Below, one piece after another: positions 1-8,086 of a stretch of 35,945 nt of DNA; the first letter of the stretch is position 1, and every line of letters starts with the position of its first letter. Origin of the DNA: an uncultured Sutterella sp. (GTDB lineage Bacteria; Pseudomonadota; Gammaproteobacteria; Burkholderiales; Burkholderiaceae_F); assembly GCA_900546995.1 (NCBI GenBank), contig URFF01000010.1, positions 1 to 35,945 of the forward strand. The letters are read 5' to 3'. A model generated the notes under the pieces. The model was not told where the DNA came from. It did not search any database and was given only the letters and a program-made list of their open reading frames with translations. A program made the position numbers and the translations under genes.

Positions 1-169
1 GAACATATTCAATCATCTGTTGAAACCCAGGACGATCCGTATTTTTCCCAGAAACTTTGTCAGAAAAAACCTTTTCAATTCCGATTTTTTTGAATTGAGC
101 CAATTGACGATCAAGATGTTGGTCCGTACTACTGACTCGGGCATAGCCTACACGAGCTGATATAGCCAT
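1..169 (-). CDS. Serine recombinase (resolvase/invertase), 5' part only
   Basis: The reverse complement encodes 56 residues from an ATG at 169 and runs off the left edge, so only the N-terminus is visible. Residues 7-16 read VGYARVSSTD, the signature of the small serine recombinases of the resolvase/invertase family. By comparison with gamma-delta resolvase, Arg11 and Ser13 are the expected active-site arginine and nucleophilic serine. The later segment with SDKVSGKNTDRPGF is also typical of the family. Such enzymes cut and rejoin DNA at short sites to resolve cointegrates or invert segments. Whether this copy is a resolvase, an invertase or a transposon-borne enzyme cannot be decided, because the DNA-binding C-terminus lies outside the window. 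It lies in the AT-rich island together with the integrase at 1861-3177. The frame is intact as far as it can be seen. Confidence 0.85.
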   Translation of the reverse strand, partial: MAISARVGYARVSSTDQHLDRQLAQFKKIGIEKVFSDKVSGKNTDRPGFQQMIEYV

Positions 170-180
170 TTTTCGTGGTT

Positions 181-259
181 TTGTTCAAAAAGAATTGTCA
201 ATAAACAAAATTGTTCGTTTAGTTTACGATTCTACTCTAAATGAACAAATTTTGAACAA
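181..259. repeat. Inverted TTGTTC/GAACAA repeats upstream of the recombinase
   Basis: The leader of the recombinase gene holds TTGTTC at 181-186 and 211-216 and its complement GAACAA at 243-248 and 254-259. The outer pair extends to a perfect 10-bp inverted repeat, TTGTTCAAAA (181-190) against TTTTGAACAA (250-259). Serine recombinases often act at, and repress from, paired inverted subsites beside their own gene, so this could be a res-like site. That role is inference. Confidence 0.4.
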
Positions 260-359
260 ATTCCAGATGTTCACTTGAAGTACACTCTATACGATCTTTG
301 GTGATATGACAGCTTTTTCACATTCAATCAAGTCAGTCAATGTCTTTTATGAAAGAGTA

Positions 360-1571
360 TTAGCTGTTTTCTTTTTCAATATTTTTAATGGCTAATGCAA
401 CCAATTCTTCAGTTATCCCATCATTTTTAAGAATGCTCTTATCAGAAGATAGAAAATTTTTTTGAATTGAATTGGGATTTATACCTTCAACTTTTTTTAC
501 CTTAACGTTATATTTATTTTGATTTTGATAAATCCAGTCAAAAATGTTTTGATTACCCTCGAGGATGTTGATATCTGTTTTCAAGGGTAGTCCTTTTTTT
601 TGGCGCTCAATATTTTCTAATGCCTTTAATCGAAGGTGATACATCGCAAGTGTTTTATGAGCCGCAGGCACTAATTTATCACATGTTTGTTGCAATTCAT
701 TTTTTGCCTCTTCAAGCTTGCTAACTGTTTCAGATAGTTTGTCTTTACATGTTTTAAGTTCCTTTTCCAATTTACTTTTTTCGTCTTTCAATTGTTCATA
801 TTGGAGAGCAATTTTATTCTTATCAGTCAGCTCTTTTTGAATTTGTAATATGTCACCACCAAAAGGAATATCTTCATTTGTTTTTGCGTTTTCAATAATT
901 CGTTTTGCCCATGGATTCCAAGAACTTTTTTGATTACCAATACTAACAATCCAGGCTCTGATAATACTGGGATCGTATTTACTAGAAAAAACTCTTTTTG
1001 ATTTGTATTTGTTCCAAAAAATGGTTAAGTTCCTATTGAGAGGAAGAAGGGTTAAACTGGCAAGCGTTATTGCAACTACAAGTGCCATTTGTATAAAAAG
1101 AGGATGTGTCAGTAAGGATGGATCCCCGAAAAGGGCCAGAATTGATGCAAATGCTATTTCTAACAAGAAATAAGTCAAGAACAAACAGCTCCAATTTAAT
1201 CGTAAATAATCCTTATATACCTGATACCATGAAATCAGTCTCTGCAAGAAAGGAAGATTCTCATTTGGAATAGTATTGTTCGTGACCTTTAACCAAGTGG
1301 AAACTAAGAAACGAGCACTTTCCGGATTCACACTTTCATTTGGTGTCCATTCGTCTCCATCTAAAACGGCTTTAGCTTGAACCAGCTCACCTGAATTCTC
1401 AATTTTTATTTGATTAAATAGTTTTGCGCCGAGTTCAAAATTTGCTGATTCCAATTTTATGCGGTTAAGGAAGTTTAACTGAGCATGTCCCGAACTGGGA
1501 ATTAAGGCGGCGTTAACAAATTCATTAAAAGTAATGCGTGGTTCGGTAAGCAGAAATTTTTCTTTAGACAT
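360..1571 (-). CDS. Two-helix membrane protein with coiled coil, unknown function
   Basis: This 403-residue protein matches no family I recognise. Its ATG at 1571 follows a clear GGAG ribosome binding site. Residues 1-125 are soluble and mostly polar. Two hydrophobic helices follow at about 127-148 and 158-178, joined by a short loop. Residues 241-300 are a Lys/Glu-rich heptad-like stretch that should form a coiled coil, and about 100 residues follow it. The layout suggests an inner-membrane protein whose N-terminal and long C-terminal parts face the same side. The gene is much richer in A and T than the housekeeping genes after 3.8 kb, which agrees with acquisition on the island. It has no obvious operon partner in the window. 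A defence or surface role is possible for island cargo, but nothing in the sequence proves it. Confidence 0.7.
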   Translation of the reverse strand: MSKEKFLLTEPRITFNEFVNAALIPSSGHAQLNFLNRIKLESANFELGAKLFNQIKIENSGELVQAKAVLDGDEWTPNESVNPESARFLVSTWLKVTNNTIPNENLPFLQRLISWYQVYKDYLRLNWSCLFLTYFLLEIAFASILALFGDPSLLTHPLFIQMALVVAITLASLTLLPLNRNLTIFWNKYKSKRVFSSKYDPSIIRAWIVSIGNQKSSWNPWAKRIIENAKTNEDIPFGGDILQIQKELTDKNKIALQYEQLKDEKSKLEKELKTCKDKLSETVSKLEEAKNELQQTCDKLVPAAHKTLAMYHLRLKALENIERQKKGLPLKTDINILEGNQNIFDWIYQNQNKYNVKVKKVEGINPNSIQKNFLSSDKSILKNDGITEELVALAIKNIEKENS

Positions 1572-1860
1572 TTTTGTCTCCTAAAACAGTCTAAGAAGAG
1601 TGCGGTTCCGGGGGATGTGGGGGTTAAAACGAACTTTCTACAAAAATGTCAATGGGGGCACACCACAACCACACTTATCTTTCGGCCAGAAAGCTGTAAC
1701 CGCTTTTGAATTTACTTAACAACAAATTGAATAGTTACTGTGAGTTGTATCTGAAGTTGACATTTTTTGGGGTATGCTAACAACTAGAAAAGTATTTCTA
1801 TTACAGGGAAAATGAGAAATTACTTCGGGGGGGGGCAGTGCTAAGAATTGTTTCAATTCG
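1572..1860. other. Gene-free island spacer with inverted repeat and G9 run
   Basis: No convincing gene is present here. It holds an 11-bp perfect inverted repeat, AAAAATGTCAA (1642-1652) against TTGACATTTTT (1757-1767). The left arm read on the minus strand gives a TTGACA box 18 bases from TTTAAC, a possible promoter for the gene at 360-1571. A run of nine G residues lies at 1827-1835, downstream of the integrase stop. No terminator hairpin with a U-tract was seen after the integrase. Confidence 0.45.
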
Positions 1861-3177
1861 TTATTTTCTTAAACAAGAAAAGCAATATTTCCCCCATGCT
1901 TGCATAATCTTTATTCTTTCCTTAGGGAGTCGTGCTCGATCGTAGGCCTTGTTGTAGCCATCATCTTTTTGGTGAAGTAAGCAGTACTCAACAGCTTCTT
2001 GATCAAATTTCCGGTTATTTCCCAAGTCATCATTTTTAGCCCAAGTTCTGAAACTTGCTCTAGCTGTTCCATGAAAAGTAATAATACAAGGCTTCTTTAG
2101 CATGGCAGATTTGTCTGGGTCAACCCAACCAATCCCATCAGAAACAAGTCGTTTTTTGTGAAGCCTTCTTAAAAACATCGTTATTGTCACGTCACTCAAG
2201 TGTCCTCCCTGCCGACTTGGGAAAATATATGGAACTCCAGAGATTTTAGGAACGCGTTTTAAAAGGGCAATCGCTTCATCGGAAAGAAATATTGTTCTAT
2301 CTCGTTTAGGAGTTTTTACCTTGTCGTGTTCAACAGGAATGATCCAGATTTTTTTTTCAAAATCTATTTCATCCCATTCTGCGAATCGGACAGCCTTTGA
2401 TCTTGCAGCAGTTAGGATAGCAAACATACACGCATAAGCCGACATCGAATCAAAGTCGTTCATTTCGACAAAAAGTCTGGGGATCTCGTCTATGGCGCAT
2501 GCCGCATGATTTTCTGCGGGCTTAATGTTGTTTTGAAGGGGCTCAATCAGGACACCCAAAGCTCCATCCAAAGCGGCGGGGTTTTCCCGATTCTCTCGCT
2601 TATGCATGGCAATGGCCCACTGAAGAACCTTATGAATTACTGTTTTAACTTTCTTCGCAGTAGCAGGGAATTTCTGCCATATAGGCGTTAAACAATCTCT
2701 AACTAATTCTGGAGTGATTTCTTCAATGTTGACATTTCCTAGTGAGGGATAAATGTGATTATTTAGAATTCCTCTTGTGGCTTGTTCCCCACGTCGATTC
2801 TTGCTCCAGTAATTATGTGCCACGCGGTCGTCAACCCATTGCTCCGCAACAGATCTAAAAGTTTGTTGCTTCTTAACGGCGGCTAGGGCTTCAAGTCGTT
2901 CTTGTCTTTCTTGTTGTCTGACCAGAATCGGGCTTTTGCCTTTACGAATGAGTTCCCAACACTCGTGCGCTTCTAATCGAGCTTGTTTAAGTGACATTGT
3001 TGGGAAATTTCCTAACACAAAATCATGCCTGCCTAATTCGTCAGTGTAGCGAACGAAAAAGATAGACTGGTGAGGAGATTTCCGAATATACAGGCCCTTT
3101 GCGCCGCCAACGTTGAAAGTTCCATTACCTAAATGCTTTACTTCCAGTGCTGTCAGTTCTCTAGCAATCTTAGGCAT
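1861..3177 (-). CDS. Tyrosine integrase, P4 type (DUF4102 N-terminus)
   Basis: This 438-residue site-specific recombinase inserts and excises mobile elements. The first 90 or so residues resemble the arm-binding DUF4102 domain of P4-like integrases, with GGAKGLYIRKS and LGNFPTMSLKQARLEA. A SAM-like core-binding domain follows at about 105-195, then the catalytic domain. Visible catalytic residues are Arg259 (TAARS), a Lys near 288, His369 and Arg373 in HGTARASF, His402 in CLLHQ and the nucleophile Tyr412 in YNKAYDRA. All are present, so the enzyme looks functional. It starts at ATG 3177 with an AAAGG site upstream. The gene sits about 210 bp from the 3' end of the initiator tRNA gene at 3388-3464, the usual arrangement for a tRNA-targeting island. 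Its leader carries a four-copy repeat (3190-3275) that may bind the integrase and regulate this gene. Confidence 0.95.
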   Translation of the reverse strand: MPKIARELTALEVKHLGNGTFNVGGAKGLYIRKSPHQSIFFVRYTDELGRHDFVLGNFPTMSLKQARLEAHECWELIRKGKSPILVRQQERQERLEALAAVKKQQTFRSVAEQWVDDRVAHNYWSKNRRGEQATRGILNNHIYPSLGNVNIEEITPELVRDCLTPIWQKFPATAKKVKTVIHKVLQWAIAMHKRENRENPAALDGALGVLIEPLQNNIKPAENHAACAIDEIPRLFVEMNDFDSMSAYACMFAILTAARSKAVRFAEWDEIDFEKKIWIIPVEHDKVKTPKRDRTIFLSDEAIALLKRVPKISGVPYIFPSRQGGHLSDVTITMFLRRLHKKRLVSDGIGWVDPDKSAMLKKPCIITFHGTARASFRTWAKNDDLGNNRKFDQEAVEYCLLHQKDDGYNKAYDRARLPKERIKIMQAWGKYCFSCLRK

Positions 3178-3189
3178 ACAGTACCTTTT

Positions 3190-3275
3190 ATGATGGGTAA
3201 ATTTTTTAGCTTTATGATGGGTAAATCGCTTCTAGAAGAAATTATAACTCGATTACCCATCATCCTACCCATCAT
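3190..3275. repeat. Four copies of ATGATGGGTA in the integrase leader
   Basis: The 10-bp core ATGATGGGTA occurs forward at 3190-3199 and 3214-3223, and reversed (TACCCATCAT) at 3254-3263 and 3266-3275. The forward copies are 24 bp apart and the reversed ones 12 bp apart, which gives an overall dyad. Copies 1, 2 and 4 share a longer block beginning TTTATG. The cluster lies between the integrase start and the tRNA 3' end, where arm-type integrase sites and operators of the integrase promoter are expected. Confidence 0.75.
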
Positions 3276-3387
3276 AAAAGTGGCGACATAGGGAGACTTT
3301 GAGAGACTTCTGGAGAATAAAAAAGAGAATAACTGCTTGAAATAAAAGAAAATCTCTGACACCTGGAGTGGTGCAGAGACATGAAGT

Positions 3388-3464
<77 letters not shown>

Positions 3465-3483
3465 ATCATCTTTCAGACTGTTA

Positions 3484-3512
3484 ATCTTACAACTTTCTTT
3501 TACTCATGTCAA
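3484..3512 (-). promoter_or_regulatory. Sigma-70 promoter of the initiator tRNA
   Basis: On the minus strand a perfect TTGACA (3507-3512) is separated by 17 bp from TAAGAT (3484-3489). Transcription would start close to 3477, about a dozen bases before the mature tRNA 5' end. The near-consensus boxes and ideal spacing fit a strongly transcribed tRNA gene. Confidence 0.75.
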
Positions 3513-3619
3513 TTTTTTTGTTCTCAGCGTTTTTTGTTCCATTTGTAATTTGGTTTTCATTGGCGTGTCGTTCCGATTTTTCTCATTTCAAGACTAAGAG
3601 ATTTTCCCTATTACACCTG

Positions 3620-3647
3620 TTCTAATTAGCTACCAACACGTTATACT
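3620..3647 (+). promoter_or_regulatory. Possible leuS promoter
   Basis: TTCTAA (3620-3625) and TATACT (3642-3647) lie 16 bp apart about 150 bp before leuS. The -10 box matches the consensus at five of six positions and the -35 at three. The rest of the 3465-3796 gap shows no gene. Confidence 0.35.
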
Positions 3648-3796
3648 TACCAGATTGCTTTATCTACGCAGCTCTTTATAAGATCTTGCCAACAACGAGA
3701 TTGAATAAGGCTGGAAACGATTCTCATCCAAAAGAGACAACCGTCGCATCTGGCGGCGACGATATCAAATAACCGATACCTAGATTGGAAAAGGCT

Positions 3797-6433
3797 ATGC
3801 GTGATACTTATTCACCACAAATTGTCGAAGCAGAGATTCAAGATGCTTGGCAAAAGGCTGATGTATACCATGCTGTTGAGCATGCGAAAGACGCTCAGGG
3901 CAAGGAAAAACCCAAGTTTTATGTGTTATCCATGCTACCTTACCCGAGCGGTAAGCTTCACATGGGCCATGTGAGAAACTATACGCTAAACGATGTCATG
4001 TACCGCTACCTTCGCATGAAGGGTTATAACGTCATGACACCGATGGGATGGGACGCTTTCGGTTTACCTGCTGAAAACGCCGCTATTAATCATGGCATCG
4101 CTCCGGCCAAGTGGACTTTTGCCAATATTGCCGACATGAAAAGCCAAATGAAGCCCCTTGGCTTGGCTTTTGACTGGAAGCGCGAAGTGGCAACCTGCAC
4201 GCCCGAATACTATCGTTGGAATCAGTGGATGTTTTTGAAAATGCTCGAAAAGGGCATCTGCTACCGTAAGACCCAAATTGTTAACTGGGACCCGGTCGAT
4301 AAAACGGTGCTTGCAAACGAACAGGTTGTTGATGGCCGCGGTTGGCGCTCTGGTGCTGTTGTTGAAAAACGTGAGATTCCGGGCTACTACTTGGGCATCA
4401 CTCAATACGCTGACGAACTTTTGAAAGACTTGGACTTACTTAAAGGCTGGCCTGAACAAGTTCGTACGATGCAAGAACATTGGATCGGTAAATCAGTTGG
4501 TGTAAAACTTGCCTTCCCCTACACCATTGATGGTGAAGATAAACTTTTGCAAGTCTTTACGACACGTGCCGATACGCTGATGGGGGTAACGTTTGTTGCC
4601 ATTGCTGCGGAGCATCCGCTTGCCAAACGTCTCGCCAGAGACAATCAACGCGTAGCCCAATTCTGCGCAGAATGCGCCAAGGGCGGTGTTAGCGAAGCCG
4701 ATTTAGCCACGAAGGAAAAAGAAGGTGTTCCCACAGGCTTTTATGTCAAACACCCCTTGACTGGGAAAGACGTCGAAGTCTGGGTTGGCAACTATGTGTT
4801 GATGAGCTATGGCGAAGGCGCCGTGATGGGCGTGCCGGCTCACGACGAACGTGACTTTGCTTTTGCCAAGAAGTACGGCCTTGAAATTCGTCAAGTTGTC
4901 AGTGTCCCAGGTAAGAGCTATTCGACAGACGCATGGCAGGATTGGTACGCAGATAAAAGCGATAATACCGAACTCGTGAATTCCGGAGAATTTAACGGCT
5001 TAAATGTTCATGACGGTATTGACAAGATTGCCGACGCTTTAGCCGCTAAAGGCCTGGGTGAAAAGAAAACGCAATTCCGTATCCGAGACTGGGGTATCAG
5101 CCGTCAGCGTTATTGGGGTACTCCGATTCCTATCATCAACTGCCCGCATTGCGGACCCGTACCGGTTCCTGAAGAAGATCTGCCGGTCGTTTTGCCGACG
5201 GATTTGGTACCTGATGGTTCCGGCAATCCGTTAAATAAATGCGAATCGTTCCTCAAGTGCAAGTGCCCGAAGTGCGGTGCTGATGCAACGCGTGAAACCG
5301 ACACGATGGATACGTTCGTTGATTCGTCGTGGTACTTCATGCGTTATTGCTCTCACGATAGCAATGACGCGATGGTTGACTCCCGCAACGATTATTGGGC
5401 ACCGGTTGACCAATATATCGGCGGTATTGAACACGCCGTGCTTCACTTACTCTATGCCCGTTTCTGGACTAAAGTCATGCGCGATTTGGGCTTAGTGAAG
5501 TTTGATGAACCGTTTACCCGCTTATTTACTCAAGGCATGCTCACGGCAGAGTGCTACTACCGTGAACAACCAGATGGCAAAAAGCGCTGGTACTATCCCG
5601 ACGAAATTGAAATCTTCTACGATGAAAAAGCTCGTCCGATCAAGGCTATTGCCAAGGACGACGGGCTGCCTGTCACGATGGGCGGTGTCGAGAAGATGAG
5701 TAAATCGAAGAATAACGTCGTTGAACCAAAGGCCATTATTGATAAATTCGGTGCAGATACGGCCCGCAGCTTTGTCATGTTTGCTGGTCCTCCCGATCAA
5801 TCGGCCGCTTGGAGTAATTCCGGAGCCGAAGGGACGTACCGTTTCTTACGTCGCCTTTGGAATTGGTGCTACAAGCACCATGACAGCATTGTTGCTGCCA
5901 GCGATGAATTGCCCAAGGACATGACGCATGAGCAGAAGAATCTTCGCCGAGATATTCACTCTGCCTTAAAGCAAGCCAGTTCTGACATCGATCGCATGCA
6001 ATACAACACCGTTGTCTCCGCTACGATGAAAATGTTAAACGCTCTGGAAAGCGCCAAATTAAGCGATGATGTGAGTTCTGCATCGGTTTTGAAAGAATGC
6101 GCATCCATTTTGATTCGCACGCTTTATCCGATTGCTCCGCATATTACGTCTCAACTTTGGAAAGACATGAGCTACATCAGTCGCTTCGGCGATATCCTTG
6201 ATGCTCCGTGGCCCACTGTGGACGAAACGGCGCTTGTTGCCGACGAAATGACGTTGGTTGTTCAGGTTAACGGTAAACTTCGTGGATCGGTCACGGTGGC
6301 AGCTACCGCCTCCAAAGAGGAGATCGAAGCGGCGGCTCTGGCTAACGAAAACGTGAAGAAATTCACTGACGGTAAGACGATCCGCAAGATCATTGTCGTT
6401 CCTAAGAAACTCGTTAACGTTGTAGCGGCTTAA
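3797..6433 (+). CDS. leuS: Leucyl-tRNA synthetase
   Basis: This class I synthetase charges tRNA-Leu with leucine in the cytoplasm. The 878-residue length is usual for bacterial LeuRS. The HIGH motif appears as HMGH at residues 55-58 after PYPSGKL, and the KMSKS loop reads EKMSKSKNN near 633. The CP1 editing domain shows TTRADTLMGVTF and GVPAHDERD, so proofreading of mischarged tRNA should be intact. Cysteine pairs near 450-490 (CPHC, CKCPKC) resemble the zinc-binding insert. The anticodon-binding helical domain and the C-terminal domain, with VVQVNGKLRG, complete the protein. I chose ATG 3797 because GGAAAAGG lies directly upstream; an in-frame TTG at 3785 would add four residues. The order leuS, lptE, holA is widely conserved in beta- and gammaproteobacteria. 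A terminator follows at 6464. Confidence 0.98.
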   Translation: MRDTYSPQIVEAEIQDAWQKADVYHAVEHAKDAQGKEKPKFYVLSMLPYPSGKLHMGHVRNYTLNDVMYRYLRMKGYNVMTPMGWDAFGLPAENAAINHGIAPAKWTFANIADMKSQMKPLGLAFDWKREVATCTPEYYRWNQWMFLKMLEKGICYRKTQIVNWDPVDKTVLANEQVVDGRGWRSGAVVEKREIPGYYLGITQYADELLKDLDLLKGWPEQVRTMQEHWIGKSVGVKLAFPYTIDGEDKLLQVFTTRADTLMGVTFVAIAAEHPLAKRLARDNQRVAQFCAECAKGGVSEADLATKEKEGVPTGFYVKHPLTGKDVEVWVGNYVLMSYGEGAVMGVPAHDERDFAFAKKYGLEIRQVVSVPGKSYSTDAWQDWYADKSDNTELVNSGEFNGLNVHDGIDKIADALAAKGLGEKKTQFRIRDWGISRQRYWGTPIPIINCPHCGPVPVPEEDLPVVLPTDLVPDGSGNPLNKCESFLKCKCPKCGADATRETDTMDTFVDSSWYFMRYCSHDSNDAMVDSRNDYWAPVDQYIGGIEHAVLHLLYARFWTKVMRDLGLVKFDEPFTRLFTQGMLTAECYYREQPDGKKRWYYPDEIEIFYDEKARPIKAIAKDDGLPVTMGGVEKMSKSKNNVVEPKAIIDKFGADTARSFVMFAGPPDQSAAWSNSGAEGTYRFLRRLWNWCYKHHDSIVAASDELPKDMTHEQKNLRRDIHSALKQASSDIDRMQYNTVVSATMKMLNALESAKLSDDVSSASVLKECASILIRTLYPIAPHITSQLWKDMSYISRFGDILDAPWPTVDETALVADEMTLVVQVNGKLRGSVTVAATASKEEIEAAALANENVKKFTDGKTIRKIIVVPKKLVNVVAA

Positions 6434-6463
6434 ATCTGCAGTCAACGGTGACTTTAACTCTCG

Positions 6464-6493
6464 GCCCGGTACGTATCAAGTGCCGGGCTTTTT
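6464..6493 (+). terminator. Rho-independent terminator after leuS
   Basis: A 9-bp stem pairs 6464-6472 (GCCCGGTAC) with 6480-6488 (GTGCCGGGC), with one G-U pair. It encloses a 7-nt loop and is followed by five T residues. Confidence 0.8.
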
Positions 6494-6525
6494 CGTTTAA
6501 CGCATTTCGCTTGAAACAAGCTCGG

Positions 6526-6531
6526 TATAAT
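6526..6531 (+). promoter_or_regulatory. Possible -10 box for lptE-holA-methyltransferase operon
   Basis: A perfect TATAAT lies 34 bp before the lptE start and just after the leuS terminator. No good -35 box is seen at 16-18 bp, so the assignment rests on position and the -10 match. Confidence 0.45.
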
Positions 6532-6564
6532 GAGCCTTGTTTGTTTATTTTCGGATTAGTTACC

Positions 6565-7077
6565 ATGTCTTTGGCACGACGTACCTTTTTGCTGTCATCT
6601 CTGGCGCTCGCCGCTGGCTTAACCGGTTGTGGGTTTCATCTCCGCGGGCGTGTGACCTTGCCGATTGAAACACTTTTCGTCAATTTACCGGTTAACAACC
6701 AAATGGCCGCGGAAATTCGTCGTATGCTACGGGGTGGAACAAACGTCACCTTAGTTGAAACAGCCGAAGAAGCCGATGCAATTTTGGAATTGGTTTCCTC
6801 CGGGCGAAACCGTGAAGTCGTTTCATTGAATATGCGTGGCGAGGCTCGTGAATATGAGTTAACCTTGCAACTGACTTTCCGAGTCATCAATCAAGACGGA
6901 GCGGAATTTTTACCGCCGACCACGTTCACCGGCTCTCGTGACATGACCTATAACGAAGAGGATTACCTGTCACGCGATGCGGAAGAAGCCATGCTTTATC
7001 GCGAAATTCAACAAGATTTGATCACGCAATTGCTCAATCGTCTTGCAACCATTAAGCCCATTAGTGATGAATATTAA
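6565..7077 (+). CDS. lptE: LPS-assembly lipoprotein LptE
   Basis: LptE plugs the outer-membrane barrel LptD and helps insert lipopolysaccharide into the outer leaflet. The 170-residue product has a signal peptide with Arg-Arg at 5-6, a hydrophobic core, and a lipobox ending in LTGC, so Cys22 would be lipidated. The following GFHLRG is characteristic of LptE/RlpB. The later part fits the family's small alpha/beta fold, with an ETAEEADAIL helix and the strand FRVINQDG. I chose ATG 6565 rather than an upstream in-frame start at 6448, because only 6565 puts a proper signal peptide at the N-terminus and the upstream stretch overlaps the leuS terminator. The stop overlaps the holA start by 11 nt, which implies translational coupling. 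Confidence 0.93.
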   Translation: MSLARRTFLLSSLALAAGLTGCGFHLRGRVTLPIETLFVNLPVNNQMAAEIRRMLRGGTNVTLVETAEEADAILELVSSGRNREVVSLNMRGEAREYELTLQLTFRVINQDGAEFLPPTTFTGSRDMTYNEEDYLSRDAEEAMLYREIQQDLITQLLNRLATIKPISDEY

Positions 7078-8080
7078 AAGCGAAGATCTTTCTAAAATTC
7101 TCACACAAGCCAAAAATAACGGCCAGTTGGACCCTGTTTGGATCATTTTGGGCGAAGAACCGCTTCTAGCGCAGGAAGCGGGCGACGCTCTTCGAAGCGC
7201 CGCATCAGAGTTGGGCTACAGTGAACGGACCGTGCTAGCCTTAGGCGCCAATAGCGACTGGTCGGTTTTAATGGATGCCTTAACATCGGTCTCCTTGTTT
7301 GACGATAAAAAAATTATCGAAGTCCGATTCATTTCTGCCGGACCTGGTGTTAAAGGTGGTAAAACGCTCGCAGAATTCAGCAAAATGGCACCCAATATAG
7401 AGGGTATCGTTACCATATTGCATCTCACTCAAGTTGATTATGCGACCCAAAAAACGGCTTGGTTCAAGGCGCTGGCAGCATGTGGTCATGTAGTCACGTG
7501 TCAACCAGTATCACGTAATCTTTATCCCCGTTGGATCAGCAATCGACTTCGCCAACAAAAGCAATCCATGAGTATGGAGGCGCTCAATTTTTTCGCTGAG
7601 CAAACTGAAGGCAATCTTTTGGCAGCCAAGCAAGAACTCATGAAGCTTTCATTGCTTTATCCTCAAAGGGAACTTTCCCTTCAAGAGGTAGAAAACAGTG
7701 TCATGAATGTTTCTCGTTATGGGATTGAGGATTTGATTGAAGCGATTGGCTTGGGAGACGTGGCACGCGTGAGTCGAACGGTAAACGGAATGCAAGCCGA
7801 AGACGAACCTTTACCCTTTATTCTTATGAGATTATCATCGCTGATCCGCGACTCAATTGCTGTCTCTGAAAATCGACAAGCGCCAATCATGCCCTCAATG
7901 AGGATGCATGTATCAAAGTTAGCTAGTCGTTGTTCCACCAAAAAGCTGACAAACGCTCTTGACCGCTGTGCTGACCTGGATCGTTTGGCCAAGGGTCTTA
8001 CTGTTAATAACCGAGGGGAAGTTTGGGCAGAACTTCGTAGCCTGTGTGTTTTTCTAGCCCATGTCCCGCATAGGAATTGA
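7067..8080 (+). CDS. holA: DNA polymerase III subunit delta
   Basis: Delta is the wrench subunit of the clamp loader that opens the beta sliding clamp at replication forks. The protein has 337 residues, the normal length. The N-terminal segment with WIILGEEPLLAQEAGDALR matches the start of the delta AAA-like domain. The LFDDKKIIEVRF block is the clamp-contacting region. The C-terminal helical collar contains the LPFILMRLSSLIRD segment. The start ATG 7067 lies inside the end of lptE, so the two are coupled. No strong ribosome binding site is visible, which agrees with reinitiation. Its stop abuts the methyltransferase gene. A longer reading from TTG 7043 would add eight residues without family support. 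Confidence 0.95.
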   Translation: MNIKSEDLSKILTQAKNNGQLDPVWIILGEEPLLAQEAGDALRSAASELGYSERTVLALGANSDWSVLMDALTSVSLFDDKKIIEVRFISAGPGVKGGKTLAEFSKMAPNIEGIVTILHLTQVDYATQKTAWFKALAACGHVVTCQPVSRNLYPRWISNRLRQQKQSMSMEALNFFAEQTEGNLLAAKQELMKLSLLYPQRELSLQEVENSVMNVSRYGIEDLIEAIGLGDVARVSRTVNGMQAEDEPLPFILMRLSSLIRDSIAVSENRQAPIMPSMRMHVSKLASRCSTKKLTNALDRCADLDRLAKGLTVNNRGEVWAELRSLCVFLAHVPHRN

Positions 8081-8086
8081 TTGCAA

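Noticed and set aside
1757..1778. TTGACA followed by TATGCT as a plus-strand promoter
   Set aside because: The boxes are only 10 bp apart and no plus-strand gene follows before the integrase end.
1..3387. Second attachment site (copy of the tRNA 3' end) inside the window
   Set aside because: I looked for the GGTTGCGGGGGCTGGATTTG block and its parts, and found no convincing second copy.
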